From assembly GCA_013215985.1 (NCBI GenBank), contig JABSOL010000007.1, forward strand, positions 1-37,318: a stretch of DNA of 37,318 nt, given 5' to 3'. Position numbers and translations under genes: made by a program. This document shows, in pieces, positions 20,201 to 28,255 of this stretch. Source of the DNA: Campylobacteraceae bacterium (GTDB lineage: Bacteria; Campylobacterota; Campylobacteria; Campylobacterales; Arcobacteraceae). The notes beneath the pieces were generated by a model. The model made no database searches and had not been told where the DNA came from. It worked only from the letters and a program-made list of their open reading frames with translations. Numbering within the stretch: the first letter of the stretch is position 1; each line of letters starts with the position of its first letter.

Positions 20201-23017
20201 TGAATCTCCATTTGTTCCTGATGTTACTTTATATCCAAAACCTAAATCAAGCTCATTGTGGCCATCAATATTTGCATGATTTAAAGGCTCAGATAGGGTA
20301 AAAGTATATTTAGTCTTAGATTCATCTAAAACAACAGTAAATACATGAGTACCATCACTTAGTTTTTCAACTATATTACCATTTGAATCTATATAAGTTG
20401 ACGTACTTTGACCTTCAGATTCTAGATTACTAGGATTGACACTAGAATTAAATGTTACTTCAAAATCATCATTATTTACATTTGTAATGTTTAATGATCT
20501 TTCTTCACTTGTCACACCAATTACTTCTTCTCCACTAACAAGTGGATTGTTTGTATCTTTTTCTTTAATATCATCTACTAAACCATCTTCATATACTTTC
20601 GCATCTTCTGGATCTCCAACAACAACACCATCTAATATTGTCCCTTGTGCCGTACTATCTTCTATATTACCTGTAAGCTCAGAATATTTATCTACATTCT
20701 CAAAATAGTTATTGGCATCAACAATACTAACTATAGATACAGTATAATTTTCAGTTCCTTCATAAATAAAATCATCTAGAGTTGTATTATCAAATGTAAT
20801 TGAACTGCCATTAGTAATAATAACTTGTTTTATAATTGTTGAAAAATCGCTATCTGTTACACCATTAGAAGATGTATATTCTAAATTTACTGTTATTGAC
20901 TCACCTAAAGGAACAGTAACTAGATTACCATCTTTATCTACAAGTGTTACAGTGTGAGTTAAGTTATGTCCTTCTATAGCTGTCATATCATTAGTAATTT
21001 TAACATATACAGTATCAATTTCTTCGTTTGGTATTGCATCATCTGTAATAGTTGTAGTTACTGCATTTGTATCAATACTTACATTCTCATATACATCTCC
21101 GCTAGATGGTGCTGTATAAGTTCCATCATTAATTACTACTTCATATTTCTCAGCATCATCAGACATATAATCATCTAATGTGCTAACTAAAAATGATTCT
21201 CCCAATGTTACAGTTTGAGTACTAATTACATAATCTTCACTACCATCTTGTGTTGTTTGTGTACTTGCTGTTCCACTTGCATCTGATGGATTTGTATCTC
21301 TACTTGTTACGCTTACTGTTCCTTCTTGTAATTGTAATTGTGTTGTTGGTGAAAATATTGTTTCGATTGGGGAAAATGCTACTGCCATATATTGAGCATT
21401 ATTTCCTTCTAATACATCATTTGAAAATGTATAATTACCTGATTGATCTAATATTGCAGTACCTGTTTCATCTAATGCTACTAATTTTATTTGAACTGAT
21501 TCATGATTAGATTCTACTCCATCATTTTCATTATTTGGTGTTCCTGTATCATCTGTAATAGTTGTAGTTACTGCATTTGTATCAATACTTACATTCTCAT
21601 ATACATCTCCGCTAGATGGTGCTGTATAAGTTCCATCATTAATTACTACTTCATATTTCTCAGCATCATCAGACATATAATCATCTAATGTGCTAACTAA
21701 AAATGATTCTCCCAATGTTACAGTTTGAGTACTAATTACATAATCTTCACTACCATCTTGTGTTGTTTGTGTACTTGCTGTTCCACTTGCATCTGATGGA
21801 TTTGTATCTCTACTTGTTACGCTTACTGTTCCTTCTTGTAATTGTAATTGTGTTGTTGGTGAAAATATTGTTTCGATTGGAGAAAATGCTACTGCCATAT
21901 ATTGAGAATTATTTCCTTCTAATACATCATTTGAAAATGTATAATTACCTGATTGATCTAATATTGCAGTACCTGTTTCATCTAATGCTACTAATTTTAT
22001 TTGAACTGATTCATGATTAGATTCTACTCCATCATTTTCATTATTTGGTGTTCCTGTATCATCTGTAATAGTTGTTTTAACACCTTCTGTTTTTAGTTCG
22101 ACTTTTTCATATGTTGGAGTTACAGGTGCTGTATAATTTGAAATTGTAATATCTAATGTTTCACCATTATCTGAAATATAATCATCTAAAGCATCCATAG
22201 AAACAGCAGTTCCAAGTGAAATATTGTCTAAATTAGATTGTTTTAAATAATCATTTGAACCTTCTTGTGCATTTTCTGCTAAATTAGTTGTTGAAGTATC
22301 ATCAGTAAAGATAAAATCTACTGTTCCTTCTTGTTGATCCAAAACAGAGTTGTCATTAAATTCTGTAGTATTAGGCTCAAAGGCAAGTACTACATAATAT
22401 GTTTTTCCACCTTCTGGTGTTTCATTAACTGTTAAATAGTTCCCAATGGAATCTTGTAAAGGATTCCCATTTGCATCTGATGCAAATACTTTAATTAAAA
22501 CTGTTTCATCTATTAAATTAATTGAAGTATTTAAATCAAACTCTCTTAATTCATCTGCATTTCCAAACTGAGCATTACGAAGTCCAGCTACAATGTCTGT
22601 TTGATTACCATCTCTAGAAGCAAAAATACTTTCTATTGATTCAGAGTTTACGGTCTCGTCCCCTGCCTCCGCTTCTTCAAGGCTTTCAATATCAAGTTCT
22701 TCAGTTTGATCATCTACTGATGATGTTTTTTCTATACTTTCAAGGATACTTTCCTTTGATAAACCTTCTTCCGTGATTAGGTCATCAACTAATGAACTAT
22801 CAAATAGTTGTTCTTGAGTACCAGTTAAAAGTACATCTTGGCTTCCATCTTGCATTGAAATTTTGATAAATGCAGAAGATTTATTATTTTTATCTCCAAA
22901 AACTGTCATACCCTTTGTAATAGTATCACCATTATTAAGTTCAATTATAGTTCCTTCTGTATTTATTGCAAAAAACTCTCCTTTTATCCCTGATACTGTT
23001 CCAATTGATGTTGCCAT
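14285..23017 (-). CDS. Giant (2910 aa) LapA/BapA-like type I-secreted adhesin: N-terminal retention module, tandem Ig/cadherin/Calx-beta-like repeats, T1SS-type C-terminus
   Basis: N-term MATSIGTVSGIKGEFFAINTEGTIIELNNGDTITKGMTVFG resembles LapA-type retention modules. Many Asp/Ser-rich repeats (e.g. DxDGSETxxxxIxxxP). C-term IDFTNLSATVDNNDTLN..FSLEDIESI. T1SS genes lie immediately upstream on the same strand. Confidence 0.9.
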   Translation of the reverse strand: MATSIGTVSGIKGEFFAINTEGTIIELNNGDTITKGMTVFGDKNNKSSAFIKISMQDGSQDVLLTGTQEQLFDSSLVDDLITEEGLSKESILESIEKTSSVDDQTEELDIESLEEAEAGDETVNSESIESIFASRDGNQTDIVAGLRNAQFGNADELREFDLNTSINLIDETVLIKVFASDANGNPLQDSIGNYLTVNETPEGGKTYYVVLAFEPNTTEFNDNSVLDQQEGTVDFIFTDDTSTTNLAENAQEGSNDYLKQSNLDNISLGTAVSMDALDDYISDNGETLDITISNYTAPVTPTYEKVELKTEGVKTTITDDTGTPNNENDGVESNHESVQIKLVALDETGTAILDQSGNYTFSNDVLEGNNSQYMAVAFSPIETIFSPTTQLQLQEGTVSVTSRDTNPSDASGTASTQTTQDGSEDYVISTQTVTLGESFLVSTLDDYMSDDAEKYEVVINDGTYTAPSSGDVYENVSIDTNAVTTTITDDTGTPNNENDGVESNHESVQIKLVALDETGTAILDQSGNYTFSNDVLEGNNAQYMAVAFSPIETIFSPTTQLQLQEGTVSVTSRDTNPSDASGTASTQTTQDGSEDYVISTQTVTLGESFLVSTLDDYMSDDAEKYEVVINDGTYTAPSSGDVYENVSIDTNAVTTTITDDAIPNEEIDTVYVKITNDMTAIEGHNLTHTVTLVDKDGNLVTVPLGESITVNLEYTSSNGVTDSDFSTIIKQVIITNGSSITFDNTTLDDFIYEGTENYTVSIVSIVDANNYFENVDKYSELTGNIEDSTAQGTILDGVVVGDPEDAKVYEDGLVDDIKEKDTNNPLVSGEEVIGVTSEERSLNITNVNNDDFEVTFNSSVNPSNLESEGQSTSTYIDSNGNIVEKLSDGTHVFTVVLDESKTKYTFTLSEPLNHANIDGHNELDLGFGYKVTSGTNGDSIEKAFNVVVVDSAPDTDGAPIVVEEDSLVSTNLSNSFALADEFRDGDNISSLTIAGEDVTSARSIYVDDTGAYTTNVNNAVGTITTDGNGGVEFVPAPNFSGEINVSYNITDSDGDTATSILKFITSPIADRPDMEEHKILSTYEDSSWNGSSHTGDIENIVALGLKIPTITDNIDQSSGPGDSPERLSALKFKFNNGDFDGAVIKYDSNDDGSIDSTLQVINGKDSFTIMITDIIDYHPNGTSADYSLTQAQYKSLSVIPKEDNANDIKFNIQTKSHEVKDNGDLYDTDIVSGKRTQNIEVDVIAVTDPVSIIFNDNDNVPEDGTIDIDGDNKTYSSFVNEDEWFDIDDIVDNIVGDEDSSESYSIVLSGMPDNSFVLVGEGTDAYIYTIGQDGKLTFDLIGKEIPEIKFKAPLNFSGDLTAINIQLKANDNDIDSDNSAIIDETDSIDLKLYVKPIAGDVEGGVKSVVEDTKLDHFLDVIKLTDTDGSEEIIAMKITNFPSDWIMLNEHGNTVLPDVTGGTVYTIPVDEYTNYSINPPSHSSTDYTFEVSVDTKDTKIVNGTVLIDTKTTTVDVKVIVSPYAEKIGIDTDDDGVSDLTMNASYVYSGEALEDVRFELGSKFLEDTNTTFESYWSNQDDSDLQNDVITGPKNSEYTYSKLSAGEDTDLIGAKFIYTDAFGVENILTVTNNSTGVDIPIEFLDSLAFIAPSNKDGTFKIKMQAKTIDHDEDNHNITNTQISGESFLTISVNAVADIVTIKTAQSKGLEDAGRDSSGNTSEILAKDGGIDLNVSFITVDTDGSESFNITLSDIPDGAAIYYDGNLLIIDDGKVIIEDFDNNVDFKYIPVHNSNEDVTLKVDAQSIDGTDVSTIETKDIVVNIKGVADDVINNEFNEAVSIDDTNEIEHTYNKIVVEDNGNINISDLFDSSPSSYDEDGSETLFITITNLNAEIDIQGAILLNKDAVGTDRKWVANANDIDNVSISKPDNYSGEIDFKINFQTFENDGNVGSLTTKDVKILVTPEIDGRVNNTESQDEDTLQVLNFDFDKKGDSNESLLELQIDLDSVDAGVTLYLDGVEITVNGWVDVTGVITAKIPADLDSDYEFAIRYKSLDSTNDSSSYIDTSKGDNTYDDTSNSWTNDIYHVTVNAVTDAATSSIVTIVDNDLMDDISVTEDVFNGFTLTVDKTNVAFEVPFELDPDDMPSEGPNGADDDGSETIVSIAISGVPEGVIVVGGTYEGDMLSIDSGVKTIINSGKWTLPINDAILNENGTLNNIEFLVNGKVVNFNNVTTQGPITILASHQDGSSSTLFNSETFTFNVSPNFDGTGGESSNPMDLSLTSNTVQLREDTLFTLDSLVTANDGSTSGDSSNFAILISELPNAYEITGTTETTTLNGVVYYVAYGSGDVDNVNDLLSSIGITPKENENTLIIEKVEFNIEIITYSSEQNQNSYFTNSFDAELAPISDITTIDISGTDVDESTTPVAQTIRIDLSNTADANNVIIKDEKVYVKFEEIIIDVPTGDFGLLKDLNGTIYQMDGTWYSFDNITDLNTDLVFTYTPASNHYGSLKITSKIETKEDPNAQTDQNGDDYTTDFVESIQEKTITVKPVNDGITVSVISSSGLEDGMTEIKLDTVVSDESETISSIALENIPHNYIVYYGNDANNVVESTTLVLTGIDANGKYIYTVSIPLNSNGTIPDYIGVTAPIEDRTGPDVDISDAKLVIVSGDGGTGNIQTIDNINITWAAVADGLVNMDPSDAVGNEYSDIQINVNANAKDVDGSETFIMTLKGLGADATFKEDGINILSVVYDEVSDIYTISNISYDNINSITFMQQEFTGDVDVTLQSIESSNGDLSPISSGTFNATVLEVPINNTLAILNDTNIDFTNLSATVDNNDTLNSNVNNTHDDFSLEDIESINNTDNNLLPVTDSENNENIDPESAISNETIDTYSNSDSDSSITLKVDEDINALIL
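21038..22057 (-). repeat. Two tandem 510-bp (170 aa) near-identical direct repeats within the adhesin (21038-21547 and 21548-22057)
   Basis: Exact 510-bp offset; by eye only 2 mismatches (21371 G vs 21881 A; 21397 C vs 21907 A). Unit: TTITDDTGTPNNENDGVESNHESVQIKLVALDETGTAILDQSGNYTFSNDVLEGNN[SA]QYMAVAFSPIETIF...NVSIDTNAV. Confidence 0.95.
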
Positions 23018-23081
23018 AATATTTACCTTTAATTGAGATTTTTTATTATAATTAAGTATAGGAGAAATTAAGAAAATATTC

Positions 23082-23101
23082 TATTGTCCATAAGGACAAT
23101 A
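23082..23101. promoter_or_regulatory. Perfect inverted repeat TATTGTCC-ATAA-GGACAATA upstream of the adhesin
   Basis: 8-bp arms, 4-bp spacer, 65-84 bp upstream of the adhesin start; candidate operator. Confidence 0.55.
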
Positions 23102-23111
23102 AGTAATAAAA

Positions 23112-23138
23112 TAGATACTATTATTTAAATATTATCTA
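23112..23138. promoter_or_regulatory. Imperfect 27-bp palindrome TAGATACTATTATTTAAATATTATCTA between the LuxR-type regulator and the adhesin
   Basis: 6-bp outer arms plus 4-bp inner arms, one mismatch between them; could be an operator or the regulator's terminator. Confidence 0.35.
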
Positions 23139-23147
23139 CTTTGTTAA

Positions 23148-23735
23148 TTATTTTAAAAGTAGTGCTAGTGCCAGTCTATCTTTTATTTCTAGTTTTTTAT
23201 AAATATTATGAGCATGGGCTTTTACTGTTCTTGGAGTGATGTTAAGTTTATTAGCTATAGTTTTATAGGTATTTCCATCTTTTATATAATTAGCCACTTC
23301 TTTTTCTCTAGTAGTTAACTTATCAAGTATAATTTTTGAATTCAGAGTAGTTTTACTTGGCAACAAAAAAATAAGCTCTGATGTAAACTCAGGATAAAGC
23401 CAAATCATATTTTCTTTCATTGTATCAATAGCAGAAAATAAAAAATGTTTTTTCATAAGTGCATTTCCATAACCTTTTGCACCATATGATAATACTATTT
23501 TTCCTTTATTTATATTTGGTGTTCTATCTAAAACCAAAACATAATTTAAATTATCATTTAATAAAGAAAGAATTTCTTTTTCTTTTTCATTAAATGCAGA
23601 ATAATTTATTACAATAATATTATTTTTTGACGCTATTAATTCATATAAAGAAAAACAAATTGAATATTCTACCTTAAAACATTCTTCCCAATACGTTAGT
23701 AAATTTATATCATCACTATATAATATAATATTCAT
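23148..23735 (-). CDS. LuxR/NarL-type HTH transcriptional regulator with degenerate receiver domain
   Basis: C-terminal LTTREKEVANYIKDGNTYKTIANKLNITPRTVKAHAHNIYKKLEIKDRLALALLL; receiver-like N-terminus with Asn-Tyr (IIVINYSAF) where the phosphoacceptor Asp is expected. Confidence 0.88.
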   Translation of the reverse strand: MNIILYSDDINLLTYWEECFKVEYSICFSLYELIASKNNIIVINYSAFNEKEKEILSLLNDNLNYVLVLDRTPNINKGKIVLSYGAKGYGNALMKKHFLFSAIDTMKENMIWLYPEFTSELIFLLPSKTTLNSKIILDKLTTREKEVANYIKDGNTYKTIANKLNITPRTVKAHAHNIYKKLEIKDRLALALLLK

Positions 23736-23737
23736 AT

Positions 23738-25075
23738 TTACCTCTCTGTAAATGTATATTGTTTTGTTTTAAGAATTGGTTTAAGAATATAATCAAGAAC
23801 ACTTTTTTTACCTGTTATAATATCAACATTAACAGTCATACCTGGAATTATTTTAAGAGGTTTATCAATGTGACCTAGGTAGTTCTTATTAGTCTTTATT
23901 CTTACCTTATAAAAAACATTATCTTTTTTATCTTTAATAGTATCTGCACTAATATGCATAACTTTTCCATCTAAACCACCATAAATTGAAAAATCATAAG
24001 CAGAGAACTTAACAATAGCTTTTTGTTCAAAATAAATAAAAGCAATATCAGATGGTTTTACTTTAACTTCAACAAGAAGTGTCTGCTCACTTGGAACAAT
24101 TTCCATTATATTATCCCCAGGTTTGATAACACCACCTAAAGTATGTACAAATAATGTTTGCACAATACCTTTCATTGGTGAACGAACAACTGTTCTTATA
24201 ACTTGATCTTCTAAAGCAGTTTGATTTACTTTTAAACTTCTTAACTCAGTTACTGCTTCATTCATTTTAAGTTTAGCCTCATTTTGAAAAATCAATGTAG
24301 CTTCTGAGATTTTGATATTTACTTCATTAATTGCTGATTTTAATCTAGGAATTGATTGAACTATAGCTAAGTATCTTGCATGTATTTCATTCTTTTCTCT
24401 TTTTAACTTTAAAAAATCTATTTTTGAACTAACTCCTCTTTTAACCATAGGTTTAGTCATTATAACTTCTTCATTTATCATATTTAAAGATGATTTCAAA
24501 TATTTAATCTCAGTTCTTGCTTCAGATAATTCATTCTTTTTTTGTCTTGATTGTTCTTTTAATACATCTATTCTGAATTTTAACTGTTTTTTATTTGTTA
24601 AATAAAGACTTTTTTCATTATTAACTAAAATTGGAATTAGTTTTTTAAGTTTTTTACTTGCTGTAAAATTTTTTCCACTTGATTCTGATTTCAAACGAAT
24701 TATTTTTGCTTCAAGAGAATTTACTTTAATTGCATTTGTATTAAATGAAGATTTCGATTTTTGATTATCAATTTTTATTAATACCTGCCCTTTTATTACA
24801 ACTTGCCCTTCTTTAACCAAAATTTCTTTTACAATCCCACCTTCTAGATTCTGAATCATTTGATTTTGTCCACTTGGAATAATTTCACCATCACCTCTTG
24901 CAATTTCATCAATCATTGCAAAGTTTGCCCATAAAAGAAACATAAATATAGCAATAATCCAGAAAACTAATACAAACTTTAAACGATTTGGAGTGACTTG
25001 AAGAATAGCAGAACTAAGAGAGTTCATAAATTCGTAATCTTTTTCTGTTAGTCTTTTTTTTTCATTATTAAACAT
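23738..25075 (-). CDS. HlyD/LapC-type T1SS periplasmic adaptor
   Basis: LVFWIIAIFMFLLWANFAMIDEIARGDGEIIPSGQNQMIQNLEGGIVKEILVKEGQVVIKGQVLIKID...VRSPMKGIVQTLFVHTLGGVIKPGDNIMEIVP. Confidence 0.95.
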   Translation of the reverse strand: MFNNEKKRLTEKDYEFMNSLSSAILQVTPNRLKFVLVFWIIAIFMFLLWANFAMIDEIARGDGEIIPSGQNQMIQNLEGGIVKEILVKEGQVVIKGQVLIKIDNQKSKSSFNTNAIKVNSLEAKIIRLKSESSGKNFTASKKLKKLIPILVNNEKSLYLTNKKQLKFRIDVLKEQSRQKKNELSEARTEIKYLKSSLNMINEEVIMTKPMVKRGVSSKIDFLKLKREKNEIHARYLAIVQSIPRLKSAINEVNIKISEATLIFQNEAKLKMNEAVTELRSLKVNQTALEDQVIRTVVRSPMKGIVQTLFVHTLGGVIKPGDNIMEIVPSEQTLLVEVKVKPSDIAFIYFEQKAIVKFSAYDFSIYGGLDGKVMHISADTIKDKKDNVFYKVRIKTNKNYLGHIDKPLKIIPGMTVNVDIITGKKSVLDYILKPILKTKQYTFTER

Positions 25076-27218
25076 TTAAACTCCCTGCTAATCTTTTTAT
25101 AATTTTATTTTTAGATCCATCCAGTAATACTTTTGAATGATGCATAACTATTACTCTGTCTGTAATTGTTATAATTGACATTTTTTGGGTTAATAAAATT
25201 ACTGTTTTATTATCTAATTTATCTTTTAAATTGCTAATAAGGTTGTTTTCAGAAGTTTGATCCATTGAATTACTTGGTTCATCCATAACCATAATTGAAC
25301 TATCTTTCATAAGTGCTCTTGCAATTCCAACACTTTGTTTTTGTCCACCTGAAAGTCCAGCTCCTCTCTCTCCTATTGGCATTTCATATCCTAAGGGATG
25401 CGTCCGAACAAACTCATCAGTTCCACTTATTTTAGCAGCAGCTACAATTTCATCGTCAAAAGGATGCTGTTCACTTGAAATAATATTGTTTCTTATAGTT
25501 CCTTTGAATAAATTTATCTCTTGAGGTACATAACTTATATATCGTCTTAATTCAACTGGATCTATTTGTTCTACATCAATTCCATCAATTAAAATTGTAC
25601 CACTTGTTGGTTCATAAAGTTTTAAAATAAGTTTTGCAATAGTACTTTTTCCAGATCCAATACGTCCAATAATTGAAACTTTTTCTCCCGGTTCAATTAC
25701 AAAACTTACATCATCAAGAGCTAATATCTCAGATTCTGGATAAGAAAAACTTACATTTTTAAATTCAATTTTTCCTTCAAATTTTGGTCTTTCAACAAAG
25801 TGTTTTCCCGCTGGTCGTTCTGCTTCTCTTAGTATAATGTCTTGTAATGTCATATAAGAAGTTTTTGCATCAGCATAATTTGATATCAATCCTGCTGCTT
25901 GGCCCATTGGAGCTACAGTTCTAGATGTTAAAATAACAACAGCAATAAGTCCACCCATAGTAAGTTCAAATTCTTGAATAAGATAAACCCCAAAAACAAC
26001 TACAAACACAGTATTCAATTGTATAAATAAACTTGTTACATTTGGAATAGAAGAAGATAATAACCTTGATTTTAAATTCTTTTCAGCTATTTCACCTGTT
26101 GATTCTTCCCACTCCCATTGTTTTTTACCAGACATACTCATACTTTTTACAGTTTCAATATTTTGTAATGTTTCGATAAGTATTCCATTTTTTTTTGCAT
26201 TTGCTTCATGAGAACTTTCTATACTATTTTGTAAAGGTTTTCTTATAATTAGGGCATAAAGTAGAATAAGAATCATTGTAATCATTGGAACAAAAACTAA
26301 ATTTCCACCAATATAGTAAATTACAAATAAAAAAATTATTCCAAAAGGCAAATCAATTATTGCACTCATAGTAGCTGTAGTAAAAAAAGAACGTACTAAT
26401 TCAAAATCTTTTAGATTATTAGCAAAAGATCCAACTGATTTTGGATGAACAGCAAGTTTAAGATCTAAAACTTTTTCAAAAATAATAGAAGACATAATAA
26501 TATCACTTTTTTTACCAGCTAGTTCTAACATATAAGCACGAGTTAATTTTAGAAAGAAGTCTAATACATATACAAATACAATACCAAGTGTAAAGACCAT
26601 AAGAGTTTCTTTTGCATTATGAGGAATTACCCTATCATATACATTCATTGTAAATAAAGGAGTTGCTAATACAAAAATATTAATAAGTAATGATGCCCAT
26701 AAAACATCACGATAAATTCCACTAGAAAGTTTTAATGTATCCCAAAACCAATGTTTGGTCTGAAGCTGCAAGGTTCTACTATCTTTAGAACTGTACTCAA
26801 ATTCTTTTTTTAATAAAAATCCAAAACCTAGGTATTCACGATCTAAATCTTCAATATTTATCCATCGTTCAAGGCCTTCACCTTCTGAATAAATTATTTT
26901 AACTTGGCACTTATCTTCACTAAATTTCTCAAAAATACAAGCTTGTTTATTACTTAGTAATAATAACATAGGAAGATGCAAGGATAAAACATCTTTTATT
27001 TCTCGTTTAATAAGAACAGACTTTAATCCAGCTCTTTTTGCAACTCTTGAGAATAAAGATTTAGAACTACCTATAGAAAAGATTTCATCATTTTCTTCCA
27101 TCGGAAGACCTGCTAACAGGGCTTCTTTTGAAAAAGGTTTGTGAAATAACTTTGTATACAAAACAAGTGCATCCAATAATGAATCTTCTTGTACATGTAT
27201 ATTGTTTTTTTTAAACAT
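25068..27218 (-). CDS. T1SS permease/ATPase, LapB-like, with degenerate C39-like N-terminal domain
   Basis: N-term DSLLDALVLYTKLFHKPFSKEALLAGLPM (no catalytic Cys); Walker A GRIGSGKST, signature LSGGQ, Walker B SIMVMDEPSNSMD. Confidence 0.95.
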   Translation of the reverse strand: MFKKNNIHVQEDSLLDALVLYTKLFHKPFSKEALLAGLPMEENDEIFSIGSSKSLFSRVAKRAGLKSVLIKREIKDVLSLHLPMLLLLSNKQACIFEKFSEDKCQVKIIYSEGEGLERWINIEDLDREYLGFGFLLKKEFEYSSKDSRTLQLQTKHWFWDTLKLSSGIYRDVLWASLLINIFVLATPLFTMNVYDRVIPHNAKETLMVFTLGIVFVYVLDFFLKLTRAYMLELAGKKSDIIMSSIIFEKVLDLKLAVHPKSVGSFANNLKDFELVRSFFTTATMSAIIDLPFGIIFLFVIYYIGGNLVFVPMITMILILLYALIIRKPLQNSIESSHEANAKKNGILIETLQNIETVKSMSMSGKKQWEWEESTGEIAEKNLKSRLLSSSIPNVTSLFIQLNTVFVVVFGVYLIQEFELTMGGLIAVVILTSRTVAPMGQAAGLISNYADAKTSYMTLQDIILREAERPAGKHFVERPKFEGKIEFKNVSFSYPESEILALDDVSFVIEPGEKVSIIGRIGSGKSTIAKLILKLYEPTSGTILIDGIDVEQIDPVELRRYISYVPQEINLFKGTIRNNIISSEQHPFDDEIVAAAKISGTDEFVRTHPLGYEMPIGERGAGLSGGQKQSVGIARALMKDSSIMVMDEPSNSMDQTSENNLISNLKDKLDNKTVILLTQKMSIITITDRVIVMHHSKVLLDGSKNKIIKRLAGSLNV

Positions 27219-27223
27219 CTAAC

Positions 27224-28255
27224 TTACCTTATCGATAATATAACTTCAATTCTTCGATTTGCTTGTTTTCCTTCTTCTGTATCATTAGTTTTAATTGGTT
27301 TTAACTCTCCTTCACCCTTTGTAGTAAGTCGAACAGCTTTAACACCTTCTTTTATAAGTGCATTTTTTGTACTAAGTGCTCTTCTTTGAGAAAGTAACTT
27401 GTTATATATTAAAGTATTAGCACTATCAGTATGTCCAATTATTTTGGCATCATATAAAGGATTATCTATTAAAAATTTAGCAAATTTTGCTACTTTATGC
27501 ATTGATTCTTTAAAAATAATATCCGAATTTATTTTAAAATTAAGAGTTAATGTTAACATTTTAGGACATCCATTTATATCAACTTTTAATCCTTTTATTG
27601 TGTCAGAACACTTATCCAAAGAGTCATAAATTCCATCTTTATCACTGTCAATATCATTATTACTTTTTATAGGTTCTTCATTTAAAACATACATTGTTAC
27701 CATTACACGATTCGACAAATCTCTTCCTTGTCTTGTAGCATTTGTAAAAGTATTATTCTTACCTCCACGATATTCAACAATAGTTAAAGATTTATCAATT
27801 TTATTATCTATAAATCTTTTTTGTACATCATAAGCAAAATCTTTGCTTAATTTTTCACTTGACTTTGTATCTAAATCATAAGAAAAAGTATTTTGTATTG
27901 AACTTGCATAAGTATCAGAAGCAGCAATTAATTCATTATGATTATCTGTTATTTTACTTGTATGCCCAATTATTTTAATTTTAATATTTTTACCTTCATT
28001 AATATATGTTTTTATTGTTTTAACAATATATTCAAAGTTAGTAATATTCATTCCATCTTTTTTTTCTTCTTTTAATTTATGTGATTTAAACCAAAGCATA
28101 TCAAAACGAATTATTTCTTGAAAATTTTTATACATAAATGTATCAAGCTTTTTATTTTTTTCTGTATTTTTATTTTCCAACGCACTGTATGCATAGTCAT
28201 ATGTACCAGCACTTAATGCATTGACAAACATTAATAGTAATAATAAGAATCTCAT
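27224..28255 (-). CDS. OmpA family protein with two OmpA-like modules linked by a TSP3-like Ca-binding motif
   Basis: C-term IIGHTDSANTLIYNKLLSQRRALSTKNALIKEGVKAVRLTTKGEGE...NRRIEVIL; centre DSDKDGIYDSLDKCSDTIKGLKVDINGCP; N-term KIKIIGHTSKITDNHNELIAASDTYA...RQGRDLSNRVMVTMYV. Confidence 0.88.
   Translation of the reverse strand: MRFLLLLLMFVNALSAGTYDYAYSALENKNTEKNKKLDTFMYKNFQEIIRFDMLWFKSHKLKEEKKDGMNITNFEYIVKTIKTYINEGKNIKIKIIGHTSKITDNHNELIAASDTYASSIQNTFSYDLDTKSSEKLSKDFAYDVQKRFIDNKIDKSLTIVEYRGGKNNTFTNATRQGRDLSNRVMVTMYVLNEEPIKSNNDIDSDKDGIYDSLDKCSDTIKGLKVDINGCPKMLTLTLNFKINSDIIFKESMHKVAKFAKFLIDNPLYDAKIIGHTDSANTLIYNKLLSQRRALSTKNALIKEGVKAVRLTTKGEGELKPIKTNDTEEGKQANRRIEVILSIR

Noticed and set aside
16539-20708. 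Plus-strand ORFs at 16539, 19824, 20436
   Set aside because: Antisense within the adhesin; no start context or motifs.
20966-22020. Paired plus-strand ORFs (20966/21503 and 21250/21760) that look like a duplicated small-protein family
   Set aside because: They are antisense reflections of the 510-bp tandem repeat in the adhesin; the duplication itself is reported.
25052-25062. A9/T9 tract near the start of the HlyD-like gene as a slippage site
   Set aside because: Common in such AT-rich DNA (codes NEKKR); frame is intact and no evidence of variability.
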